Origin: Rhizobium sp. PP-CC-3A-592 | GTDB lineage: Bacteria; Pseudomonadota; Alphaproteobacteria; Rhizobiales; Rhizobiaceae | Length of the DNA: 64,000 nucleotides | NCBI RefSeq assembly: GCF_003217095.1 | Contig: NZ_QJSR01000002.1 | Span: 434,001 to 498,000, forward strand | Direction of reading: 5' to 3' | Shown: positions 56,681 through 64,000 of the stretch, one piece after another | How the letters are laid out: each line of letters starts with the position of its first letter | How positions within the stretch are numbered: position 1 is the first letter of the stretch | Notes under the pieces: model-generated | Told to the model about the DNA's origin: nothing | The model's input: the letters and a program-made list of their open reading frames with translations, nothing else | The model's database searches: none | Position numbers and translations under genes: made by a program

Positions 56681-57976
56681 ATGACCGAGATCAAGGACAC
56701 GAAGAAGGCGACCGGCATCAGCCGCCGCGCATTGATGAAGACAGGGGCCGCGGCCGTCGGCGCCATTGCCGGCTCCGGCGCGATCACCGGTTTCCCGACC
56801 ATCTGGGCGCAGAACCCCATCACGCTGCGCCAGTTCGGCACGGGCGTTTCCAATATCAATGCCATCGCCGAGAAGTGCAAGGCCGACCTCGGCATCACGC
56901 TCGAGATGACGGCGACCGACTCGGATGCCGCCGCCCAGCGCGCCGTAACGCAGCCCGACAGCTACGACATCGCCGACATCGAATACTGGATCCTGAAGAA
57001 GGTGTTCCCGTCCGGCGTCATCCAGCCGATGGAAATCTCCAAGCTGAAATATTACGACCAGATCGTGCCCCTGTTCAAGACGGGCAAGCTGACGCCGGAC
57101 AGCGTGATTGCGCAGGGCACGGCGCCGCACACGGTCGGCTTCGTGGAAAAGGCCGGCGACAAGACGTTCGCCAAGGCCGAGACCGGTCTCTTCACGATGG
57201 TTCCGACCATCTACAATGCCGATACGCTTGGTATCCGCCCCGACCTCGTCGGCCGCGAGATCACGTCCTGGGCCGATATCATGGACCCGGCCTTCAAGGG
57301 CAAGACCTCGATCCTCAACATCCCCTCGATCGGCATCATGGATGCCGCGATGATCATGGAAGCGCTCGGCAACATCAAATATGCCGACAAGGGCAACATG
57401 ACTAAGGCGGAAATCGACGCGACGATCGACTTCCTGATCAAGGCGAAGCAGGACGGTCAGTTCCGCGCCTTCTGGAAGTCGTTCGACGAGTCGGTCAACC
57501 TGATGGCGTCCGGTGAAGTCGTCATCCAGTCCATGTGGTCGCCGGCCGTCGCAGCCGTCCGTTCCAAGGGCATCGCCTGCAAGTACCAGCCGCTCAAGGA
57601 AGGCTATCGCTCGTGGGGCGGCGGTCTCGGCCTTGCGGCGCATCTAGAGGGCGCGCAGCTGGATGCCGCCTATGAATACATCAACTGGTACACGTCCGGC
57701 TGGGTCGGCGGCTACCTCAACCGCCAGGGCTACTACTCCGCCGCCATGGACACGGCGAAGAAGTTCATGACCGAGGACGAGTGGGGCTACTGGATCGAAG
57801 GCAAGGCCGCTCAGGGCGACATCATGTCCCCGGAAGGCAAGATCATGGAAAAGGCCGGCGCCGTGCGCGACGGCGGCTCCTTCCAGGAACGCATGGGCAA
57901 GGTCGCCTGCTGGAACTCCGTGATGGACGAGGACCGCTACATGGTTCGTCGCTGGAACGAGTTCATCGCTGCTTGA
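56681..57976 (+). CDS. extracellular solute-binding protein, Tat-exported (PotD/FtsX-type family)
   Basis: 431 aa, starting at the ATG at 56681 (AAAGGGAA upstream). A twin-arginine signal peptide (GISRRALMKTGAAAVGAIAG) exports it folded to the periplasm. The mature part has a spermidine/putrescine-type binding fold: NPITLRQFGTGVSNINAIAE, TGLFTMVPTIYNADTLGI, and SVNLMASGEVVIQSMWSPAV. Its ligand is unknown; the racemase in the same operon suggests a hydantoin, ureide or amino-acid derivative. Confidence 0.88.
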   Translation: MTEIKDTKKATGISRRALMKTGAAAVGAIAGSGAITGFPTIWAQNPITLRQFGTGVSNINAIAEKCKADLGITLEMTATDSDAAAQRAVTQPDSYDIADIEYWILKKVFPSGVIQPMEISKLKYYDQIVPLFKTGKLTPDSVIAQGTAPHTVGFVEKAGDKTFAKAETGLFTMVPTIYNADTLGIRPDLVGREITSWADIMDPAFKGKTSILNIPSIGIMDAAMIMEALGNIKYADKGNMTKAEIDATIDFLIKAKQDGQFRAFWKSFDESVNLMASGEVVIQSMWSPAVAAVRSKGIACKYQPLKEGYRSWGGGLGLAAHLEGAQLDAAYEYINWYTSGWVGGYLNRQGYYSAAMDTAKKFMTEDEWGYWIEGKAAQGDIMSPEGKIMEKAGAVRDGGSFQERMGKVACWNSVMDEDRYMVRRWNEFIAA

Positions 57977-57986
57977 TGCGGTGCGG

Positions 57987-58000
57987 GCCGCACGTGCGGC
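57987..58000. repeat. perfect 14-bp palindrome after the binding-protein gene
   Basis: GCCGCACGTGCGGC is a perfect 7+7 dyad 11 bases beyond the stop, directly before the intergenic repeat. Confidence 0.6.
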
Positions 58001-58144
58001 GGCCCCTCACCCAACCCTCTCCCCACTTCCGCGGGAGAGGGGACGTGCCCTGCGTTACCTTTCGATAGAGGTGGGCGGATTGCCACAACCTTCCTTCTCC
58101 CCGCAGGCGGGGAGACGGTGCCGGCAGGCGGATGAGAGGCAGCC
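58001..58144. repeat. rhizobial intergenic mosaic repeat (RIME-like)
   Basis: Two inner hairpins, CCTCTCCC/GGGAGAGG and TCCCCGC/GCGGGGA, lie between outer ends CCCCTCAC and GATGAGAGG. This sequence type, with CTTCTCCCCGCAGGCGGGGA and CCGGCAGGCGGATGAG, is a well known dispersed repeat of rhizobial genomes. It is inserted between the binding-protein and permease genes within the operon. Confidence 0.72.
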
Positions 58145-58189
58145 TTCTCACTCCGCTGAGCTTGAGTACTCAACGGAGACGACCGCACC

Positions 58190-59110
58190 ATGGCGACCAT
58201 CGCTGCAAGCAAGCCGACACCGGCGCCGGATGCGCGGGTGCGCACTCCGAAAACGTTTCGCCTGCCGCCGCGGGCCGTGTCCTACCTGCAGTCGGCGCCG
58301 CTGATCGCCATTCTCGGATTCTTCTTCCTTTTGCCCATCCTGATGATCCTGATCGTCAGTTTCTGGGACTACGACTTCGCGGGCCTCTATCCGGATTTCC
58401 TCACCCTGAACTACGAGGAGACGCTCGGGTCCTGGGTCACGTGGAAGACCTACCTGAACACCCTGAAATACACGGTCGCCGTCTGGGCGCTGACAACCTT
58501 TATCGGTTTCTGGGTCGCCTATTTCCTCGCCTTCCACATCCGCACGACGACCATGCAGATGGTGCTGTTTCTCGTCTGCACCGTGCCGTTCCTTACCTCC
58601 AACATCATCCGCATGATCTCGTGGATCCCGGTTCTCGGGCGAAACGGCCTGGTCAATTCGACGCTGATCGAGATGGGAGTCATTCCGGCGCCGATCGAAT
58701 GGCTGCTCTATTCCGATTTCGCCGTGGTGCTGGCCATGGTGCATCTCAACACGCTGTTCATGGTCACGCCGATCTTCAACACGCTGATGCGGATCGACAA
58801 ATCGCTAATCGAGGCGGCGCGTGATGCGGGGGCCACCGGCTGGCAGATCCTCTGGAACGTCATCATTCCGCTGGCCAAGCCCGGCATCGCCATTGGCTCG
58901 ATCTTCGTCGTGACGCTGGTGATGGCGGATTTCTCCACCGTACAGGTCATGTCCGGCGGACAGAGCGCGTCGGTGGCGTTGATGATGCGCAACCAGATGT
59001 CGCTGCTGCAATATCCGGCGGCGGCCGCCAATGCCGTCGTGCTGCTGATCGTCGTGCTCTTGATGGTGGCCGCGATCCTGCGTGTCGTCGATATCCGCAA
59101 GGAGCTGTGA
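58190..59110 (+). CDS. ABC transporter permease 1, polyamine type (PotB-like)
   Basis: 306 aa with about six membrane helices; the first is SAPLIAILGFFFLLPILMIL. The EAA motif is in KSLIEAARDAGATGWQILWN. Size and order (ATPase, binding protein, permease, permease) are those of polyamine/opine importers of the PotABCD type. The stop is followed by one base and the next ATG, so the two permeases are translationally coupled. Confidence 0.92.
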   Translation: MATIAASKPTPAPDARVRTPKTFRLPPRAVSYLQSAPLIAILGFFFLLPILMILIVSFWDYDFAGLYPDFLTLNYEETLGSWVTWKTYLNTLKYTVAVWALTTFIGFWVAYFLAFHIRTTTMQMVLFLVCTVPFLTSNIIRMISWIPVLGRNGLVNSTLIEMGVIPAPIEWLLYSDFAVVLAMVHLNTLFMVTPIFNTLMRIDKSLIEAARDAGATGWQILWNVIIPLAKPGIAIGSIFVVTLVMADFSTVQVMSGGQSASVALMMRNQMSLLQYPAAAANAVVLLIVVLLMVAAILRVVDIRKEL

Positions 59111-59111
59111 G

Positions 59112-59933
59112 ATGAGCCACGAGAAACGCACCTTCGAATTCTACGTGCTCGCCGCTTTCTTCGCGCTGTTCGTGCTCTTCCTCTACGGCCCGCTGTCGGC
59201 GGTCCTTATCCTGTCCTTCCAGGGGCCGAACGGTGGGTTGACCTTCCCGATGAACGGGGTGTCGCTGCGCTGGTTCTACAATCTGTTCGAGCAGCAGGCG
59301 GTCGGCAATTTCGGGGCGTCGTTCCGGCGGTCCTTCTCGCTCGGCATCATGGTCATGGTCGTCAACGTGCTGGTGTCGCTGCTGGCGGGCCTTGCCTTCC
59401 GGCGGAAGTTTCGCGGCTCGACCACGCTGTTCTACCTCACGGTCGCCAGCCTCGTGGTGCCCTCCATCATCATTTCGCTCGGCATCGGCGTCGTGTTCCA
59501 ACAGTTCGGGCTGAAGCCTGCCTGGTACTCCTCGGCCTTCGGCGCGCACCTCACCTGGACGTTGCCCTTCGGCGTGCTGATCATGTTCGCGGTGTTCAAC
59601 CGGTTCTCGCCGGCCTATGAGGAAGCGGCGCGCGACCTTGGGGCGAGCTCCTGGCAGACCTTCCGGCACGTCGTGCTGCCGATGATCGCGCCGAGCCTGA
59701 TCGGCGTCGGCCTCTTCGGCTTCACGCTGTCCTATGACGAGTTCGCCCGCACGCTGATGACATCGGGCACCTACAACACGCTGCCGCTCGAAATCTACGG
59801 CATGACCACGAACGTCACCACGCCGGTGCTCTATGCGCTCGGCACCGTCACCACCGTCTTTTCCTTCACCGTCATTCTGCTGGCGCTCGGCATCATCCTG
59901 ATGCTCGGCCGCAAGCAGGCCAAGCTGGTCTGA
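59112..59933 (+). CDS. ABC transporter permease 2, polyamine type (PotC-like)
   Basis: 273 aa with about six membrane helices. The EAA loop is YEEAARDLGASSWQTFRHVV, and the helix before it shows VVPSIIISLGIGVVF. It is the partner of the preceding permease. The racemase-like gene begins 8 bases after its stop. Confidence 0.92.
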   Translation: MSHEKRTFEFYVLAAFFALFVLFLYGPLSAVLILSFQGPNGGLTFPMNGVSLRWFYNLFEQQAVGNFGASFRRSFSLGIMVMVVNVLVSLLAGLAFRRKFRGSTTLFYLTVASLVVPSIIISLGIGVVFQQFGLKPAWYSSAFGAHLTWTLPFGVLIMFAVFNRFSPAYEEAARDLGASSWQTFRHVVLPMIAPSLIGVGLFGFTLSYDEFARTLMTSGTYNTLPLEIYGMTTNVTTPVLYALGTVTTVFSFTVILLALGIILMLGRKQAKLV

Positions 59934-59941
59934 TCCCTCGC

Positions 59942-60682
59942 ATGCGCATTCTCGTCGTCAATCCGAACACCACCGTTTCCATGACCGAAAAGGCGGCCGA
60001 GGCGGCCCGCCTCGTCGCTGCCACTGGCACCGAGATCATCGCCGCTACGGCCGCGATGGGGCCCGCCTCGATCGAAGGACACTATGACGGCGCGCTCGCT
60101 CTGCCGGGCCTGCTCAATGCGATCCGGGAGGGCGAGGCGGCCGGCGCGCAAGCCGCCATCATCGCCTGTTTCGACGATACGGGGCTCGACGCCGCGCGGT
60201 CGCTCGCCTCCATTCCGGTGCTGGGGCTCTGCGAGAGCGCGCTGGTCACGGCCGGCTTCCTCGCGCAGCGCTTCACCGTCGTCACCACGCTGGAGCGCTC
60301 CCGCGTGCTGCTCGAGAACCTGACACGGCATTATGGCTTCGGCGGGCGGGCCAAGGTTCGCGCGGCCGATATTCCCGTGCTCGACTTGGAGAAAGAGGGT
60401 TCGGGTGCGCTCGACAAGCTCCGCCACCAGATCGAACGGGCGCTTGCCGAAGACGGCGCCGAGGCCATCGTGCTCGGCTGCGCCGGCATGGCGGATCTCG
60501 CCTATGAACTGCAGTCAATCTACCACGTGCCGGTGGTCGACGGCGTTTCCGCCGCCGTCAAGCAGGCCGAGGCGCTGATCGCCCAGCGGCTGACGACCAG
60601 CAAGCGCGGCTCCTACGCCGCACCCTTGGCCAAACCCTATTCCGGTATGCTCAGCGGTTTTGCACCCACGGCATCTGTGTAA
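59942..60682 (+). CDS. Asp/Glu/hydantoin racemase family protein
   Basis: 246 aa. The racemase family has two active-site cysteines that act as acid and base, here Cys76 (AAIIACFDDTG) and Cys180 (AIVLGCAGMADL), at the same distance as in hydantoin racemases of Agrobacterium and Sinorhizobium. The N-terminus MRILVVNPNTTVSMT is typical of the hydantoin or allantoin racemase branch. The enzyme likely interconverts the enantiomers of a 5-substituted hydantoin or a related cyclic compound. It is the last gene of the importer operon, which suggests the importer brings in its substrate. Confidence 0.9.
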   Translation: MRILVVNPNTTVSMTEKAAEAARLVAATGTEIIAATAAMGPASIEGHYDGALALPGLLNAIREGEAAGAQAAIIACFDDTGLDAARSLASIPVLGLCESALVTAGFLAQRFTVVTTLERSRVLLENLTRHYGFGGRAKVRAADIPVLDLEKEGSGALDKLRHQIERALAEDGAEAIVLGCAGMADLAYELQSIYHVPVVDGVSAAVKQAEALIAQRLTTSKRGSYAAPLAKPYSGMLSGFAPTASV

Positions 60683-60817
60683 AAGGTCCTGATCTCCGGA
60701 CGCGCAACGCCGTATCCGACAAACACACCAGCCGCATGTTCTTTCGCGCGGTTCTTTCTATATTGTCCGATCGATGGGCCAGAGACCTGTGATCCTCAGG
60801 TGTAAAAGAGGGACGGC

Positions 60818-62119
60818 ATGGAACGGGATGCGGATGTGATCGTGGTCGGTGCCGGCTTCACGGGGCTTGCGGCTGCGCAGACGCTGATGGATCGCGGGCT
60901 GTCGGTCATCGTTTTGGAGGCCCGCGCCGAGGTCGGCGGACGCGTCCGCTCGTTCGAGACATCGGATGGGACGCGGCGGGATGCCGGCGGGCAGTTCATC
61001 TGCGACGACATGCCGGAGGTGATGACGCTCGTGCGGGAGGCCCGGCTGGAGATCGTCGAGAGCCGCTGGAAAGGCGCTGCGAAGACGGTATCGGCGACAC
61101 CTTCGAGACGCGCGTCGCACCGTGACAATCCCCTCTATGCAAGGATGGAGGCGGCTGATCCGGCCGATCCCGCACTGGCGGGTTTGTCCATTGCCGACTG
61201 GCTGGACGAAAAGGATGCGACGGAGGCGGCCAAACGGGAATTCCGAAGCATGGTGCATGGTCTCTGGTGCCTTCCGGCCGATATCATCCCCTTCTGGTAT
61301 CTTGTCGACAGCGATCGTCGGAACACCGCCGAGGTTTCCGAGTTGCAATATTTTCTGAAGGACAGCGCCGCCTCGCTGGCCGATGTCATGGCCGCGCGGC
61401 TGCGGCCGCACGTCTTTCTGTCCGCACCTGTCGCCCATATCCACCGGGATGAGGATCATGTCGTCGTAGAAACCGCCAAACAGCAGCTAACCGCGCGCCA
61501 TGTGCTCGTTGCCGTGCCGCCGGTGCGCGCGCGCGATATCGTCCAGCATCCGCCGTTGCCGGAGCCGCTCGCCCGGGCGCTCGGCTGCTGGCGGAGCGGG
61601 GCCGTGATCAAGATCCTGCTGCGCTATTCCGAACGGTTCTGGTCGCCGTCCGTGTCCTCCGGCGTTTCGTGGGAGGATGTCAGCGGGCTCTATGCTTTCG
61701 ACGTCAGCCATGACGCGGAACATGCCGCCTTCGTCGTGTTCGTCGGCGGTCCGCTTGCCCTCGACTGGCGGGTGCGGGGCGCGGCGTTCATCGAGCAGAC
61801 GGTGCGCGAGCGCATGGGCGCATTGCTCGGGGCCGAGGCGCCGGAGCCTGTCGAATTCGTCCTGCACGATTGGACGGACGACCGCTGGAGCGGTGGCGGC
61901 TATAGCGACGTTATGATCGATCCCGAGGCTCATGACGCAGAGACGCTTCTGCGGCAGGGCGTCGGACGCGTCGCGTTTGCGAGTTCCGAGACCTCTCCGT
62001 CCTTCCCGAGCTATATCGAGGGGGCGATCGTGGCCGGAAGGCTTGCAGCGGAGCGCATTGCGGATGTGCTGGCTAGCGAAGACAAGGGGAGTGTGGGGCG
62101 TTTGAAGCAGGCGAACTGA
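60818..62119 (+). CDS. FAD-dependent amine oxidase family protein
   Basis: 433 aa. The N-terminal FAD site is DVIVVGAGFTGLAAAQTL, followed by the amine-oxidase signature GLSVIVLEARAEVGGRVRSF. The C-terminal FAD motif (VAFASSETSPSFPSYIEGAI, AGRLAAERI) matches flavin monoamine oxidases. There is no signal peptide. It follows the racemase by 135 bases and may extend the same catabolic pathway, though a separate promoter is possible. Confidence 0.9.
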   Translation: MERDADVIVVGAGFTGLAAAQTLMDRGLSVIVLEARAEVGGRVRSFETSDGTRRDAGGQFICDDMPEVMTLVREARLEIVESRWKGAAKTVSATPSRRASHRDNPLYARMEAADPADPALAGLSIADWLDEKDATEAAKREFRSMVHGLWCLPADIIPFWYLVDSDRRNTAEVSELQYFLKDSAASLADVMAARLRPHVFLSAPVAHIHRDEDHVVVETAKQQLTARHVLVAVPPVRARDIVQHPPLPEPLARALGCWRSGAVIKILLRYSERFWSPSVSSGVSWEDVSGLYAFDVSHDAEHAAFVVFVGGPLALDWRVRGAAFIEQTVRERMGALLGAEAPEPVEFVLHDWTDDRWSGGGYSDVMIDPEAHDAETLLRQGVGRVAFASSETSPSFPSYIEGAIVAGRLAAERIADVLASEDKGSVGRLKQAN

Positions 62120-62125
62120 CGCGTC

Positions 62126-62944
62126 TTACTTGTCGAAGAAGCCGGGGCGCAGCTTTTCACCGATCAGGCAATCCACCGCAGAGGGACTTGCAACTGGGAT
62201 GGGACGAAGCGGCGGCTGCCGCCCGCTGACCTCCATCACGAGCTTCTGCCGGATGGCGACGCTGAAGTCTTCGGGATTGTGGATCGGCAGCACGAAGGCG
62301 CCGGGGCCGCCGATGACGCAGTCGCTGTAGTAGCGGTCGAGCCGGACGCCGACACCGGTGGGGCGGATGATGATGGCGAGGCCATTGACGATGATTCCGC
62401 TGCGCACCGCCATGTCCCGGGCGGGCAGAACCGGCGGACCGAGATTGTTGGGACCGTCGCCGGAGACATCGATGACGCGGCGCTGGCCGTTGAAGGCATT
62501 TGTGTCGATCATCCCCGTGGCGTAGGTAAGCGCATTGGAAATCGAGGTGCCACGACGGGTGGTGACGGGCCGGGCTGCGATCTCGTCTGCAAAGGCGGCG
62601 GCGTCCGCGGCACTCGCGATCACATGCCAGTCCACGCGCGAGCTTTCGTTGACGCTGCCGGCCCACTCGAAATAGCTGATGGCGATTTCGCCGATCAGCC
62701 CGCCACGAACGGCATCGATGAACGCCTTGTGGCGTAGGGCTTCGAGGTAACCGGCGCGCTGGATGCGCGCTTCCTCCAGATCCATCGATCCCGACATATC
62801 GACGGCAAGAACCAGTTCGACATCCACGTCTCGGCGGCCAAGCGCCGCAATGGTCGTTATGTGGGTTACGTCGGTTGTGGAAGGGGCCGATGGGAGCCCG
62901 TGGCTGGAAAGGCCCATCAGCAATGCAATTCCCGCCAAGATCAT
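62126..62944 (-). CDS. secreted vWA-domain protein (DUF1194)
   Basis: 272 aa from the ATG at 62944; a frame starting at 63034 is also open. The N-terminus (MILAGIALLMGLSSHGLPSA) looks like a signal peptide. The von Willebrand A fold has an intact metal-ion site: DMSGSMD (about residue 50), a threonine region and VSGDGPNNLGP. DUF1194 proteins are exported and of unknown function. The gene is convergent with the amine oxidase gene, 6 bases away. Confidence 0.88.
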   Translation of the reverse strand: MILAGIALLMGLSSHGLPSAPSTTDVTHITTIAALGRRDVDVELVLAVDMSGSMDLEEARIQRAGYLEALRHKAFIDAVRGGLIGEIAISYFEWAGSVNESSRVDWHVIASAADAAAFADEIAARPVTTRRGTSISNALTYATGMIDTNAFNGQRRVIDVSGDGPNNLGPPVLPARDMAVRSGIIVNGLAIIIRPTGVGVRLDRYYSDCVIGGPGAFVLPIHNPEDFSVAIRQKLVMEVSGRQPPLRPIPVASPSAVDCLIGEKLRPGFFDK

Positions 62945-63105
62945 GTCATCCAATCCCTGCTTCGCACCGTAGAGGCGAACATTAACACAACGGGTGATGG
63001 CGGCGACCGGTAAGCGGCTGCAGGACTTCAACACTCGGTGAGTACAAGAATTGCTGGGTATGAGAGACGAGACACGCGCCGCGTGACCGCTCGCGAGGAG
63101 TTGAA

Positions 63106-64000
63106 ATGCTTTTCAAGGATACGACCGACGCCGGGCTGATCGACCGATTCCAGCTGGGCGCGTTTCGGTATTTCATGCGGTATACGCATCCGGAAACGGG
63201 TCTCGTGGCCGACAGCTCGCAGGAAGGCTCGCCTGCCAGCATCGCCGCGACCGGCTTCGGCCTGTCTGCGCTCCCCGTCGGTGTCGAGCGCGACTGGCTG
63301 TCCCGCGAGGATGCGGCGCAGCGGGCGCTGACGACATTGCGCTTCCTGCGCGACAGCGAGCAGAGCCGCGACACGTTGGCCACCGGCTATAAGGGGCTCT
63401 ACTACCACTTCCTGGATATGAAGACCGGACGGCGGGCGTGGCGGAGCGAGATCTCGCTGATCGACAGCGCGCTGCTGATCGCCGGCGCCATCACGGTTGG
63501 TACGTATTTTTCCGAGAACACGCCGGCGGAAAAGGAAATCCGGGATATCGCCGACATGATCTATGCCCGTGCCAACTGGGCCTGGGCGCTGGACGAGCAG
63601 GATACGCTGGCGCTCGGCTGGAAGCCGCGCAGCGGTTTCCTTCCCTATCGCTGGCATGGATATAGCGAGGCGGTCATTTTGTATACGCTGGCGCTGTCCT
63701 CACCGTCCTACCCGATCCCGGCCAAGAGCTATCTCGCCTTTGGCAACCAGTGCGACTGGAAGGAGGCGCTGGGCAAACCGTTTCTCTATGCCGGACCGCT
63801 GTTCATCCATCTGTTTTCCCATGCCTGGATCGACTTCCGGGGCATCCGCGATACGGCAATGGCGGAACATGACAGCGATTACTTCGAAAACACGCGTTTT
63901 GCCATCGATCTGCAGCGTGACTATGCGGAGCGAAACCCGCACTCCTTTGTGGGTTACGGCGCGGATTGCTGGGGGCTGACCGCCTGCGACGGGCCTGAGC
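63106..64000 (+). CDS. glucoamylase-family protein (GH144-like), cut by the right edge
   Basis: About 298 residues are present; the C-terminus lies beyond the window. The start ATG is preceded by GAGGAG. Family landmarks include RYFMRYTHPETGLVADSSQE, GFGLSALPVGVERDWLSRED, GLYYHFLDMKTGRR, the acidic EISLIDSALLIAGAI and LGWKPRSGFLPYRWHGYSEA. These match the Glycoamylase/COG5368 family, whose characterised members in GH144 hydrolyse beta-1,2-glucans. There is no evident signal peptide. Confidence 0.88.
   Translation, partial: MLFKDTTDAGLIDRFQLGAFRYFMRYTHPETGLVADSSQEGSPASIAATGFGLSALPVGVERDWLSREDAAQRALTTLRFLRDSEQSRDTLATGYKGLYYHFLDMKTGRRAWRSEISLIDSALLIAGAITVGTYFSENTPAEKEIRDIADMIYARANWAWALDEQDTLALGWKPRSGFLPYRWHGYSEAVILYTLALSSPSYPIPAKSYLAFGNQCDWKEALGKPFLYAGPLFIHLFSHAWIDFRGIRDTAMAEHDSDYFENTRFAIDLQRDYAERNPHSFVGYGADCWGLTACDGPE

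Overview
The window looks like chromosomal DNA of a Rhizobiaceae-type alphaproteobacterium (Rhizobium/Agrobacterium/Ensifer/Shinella group). The reasons are high GC, an RpoD with the typical alphaproteobacterial N-terminus, carA and carB unlinked, a divergent dctA/dctBD locus with a sigma-54 promoter, an alphaproteobacterial SOS box (GAAC-N7-GAAC), DUF1127, DUF982, DUF930 and DUF1194 proteins, and a rhizobial-type intergenic palindromic repeat. I cannot name the genus. No prophage, insertion sequence, CRISPR array or rRNA operon was seen.

Layout. 1-9.4 kb: 5' part of carB (minus), a zinc metallopeptidase, a Tat-exported PhoX phosphatase behind a candidate Pho box, MFS and MATE efflux pumps, and carA (minus). 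9.7-17.3 kb: yqeY-like gene, dnaG, an SOS box with a possible 42-codon antisense gene, recQ and rpoD (macromolecular synthesis region). 17.5-22.7 kb: small housekeeping and unknown genes, including a TonB-like DUF930 protein, a YjbQ protein, a SIMPL protein and tRNA-Ile2(CAU). 22.9-30.7 kb: a sulfonate-sulfur island with a flavin reductase, two paralogous FAD/NAD(P) proteins, an ssu-type ABC transporter and an SsuD monooxygenase. 30.7-34.0 kb: one large MmeI-like (type IIL) restriction-modification enzyme.

34.3-40.0 kb: an alpha-ketoglutarate semialdehyde dehydrogenase-like gene, a TauE/SafE exporter, a DedA protein, an ECF sigma/anti-sigma pair followed by a fasciclin protein, and a DUF1127 micro-protein. 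40.3-45.0 kb: the C4-dicarboxylate system dctA / dctB-dctD. 45.2-49.9 kb: an MHYT-PAS-GGDEF-EAL protein and a soluble PAS-PAS chemoreceptor. 50.2-54.4 kb: small unknown proteins, a DEAD-box RNA helicase and a sulfite-oxidase-like molybdoenzyme. 54.5-60.7 kb: a GntR regulator divergent from a polyamine-type ABC importer whose last gene is a hydantoin-racemase-like enzyme. 60.8-64.0 kb: an amine oxidase, a vWA protein and the start of a glucoamylase-family (GH144-like) protein that runs off the right edge.

The best leads are the SOS-box/small-ORF arrangement at 12.3-12.5 kb, the stand-alone type IIL enzyme of unknown specificity, the paired FAD proteins flanking the sulfonate operon, and the GntR-controlled importer/racemase cluster. 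Most of the rest is ordinary core genome.
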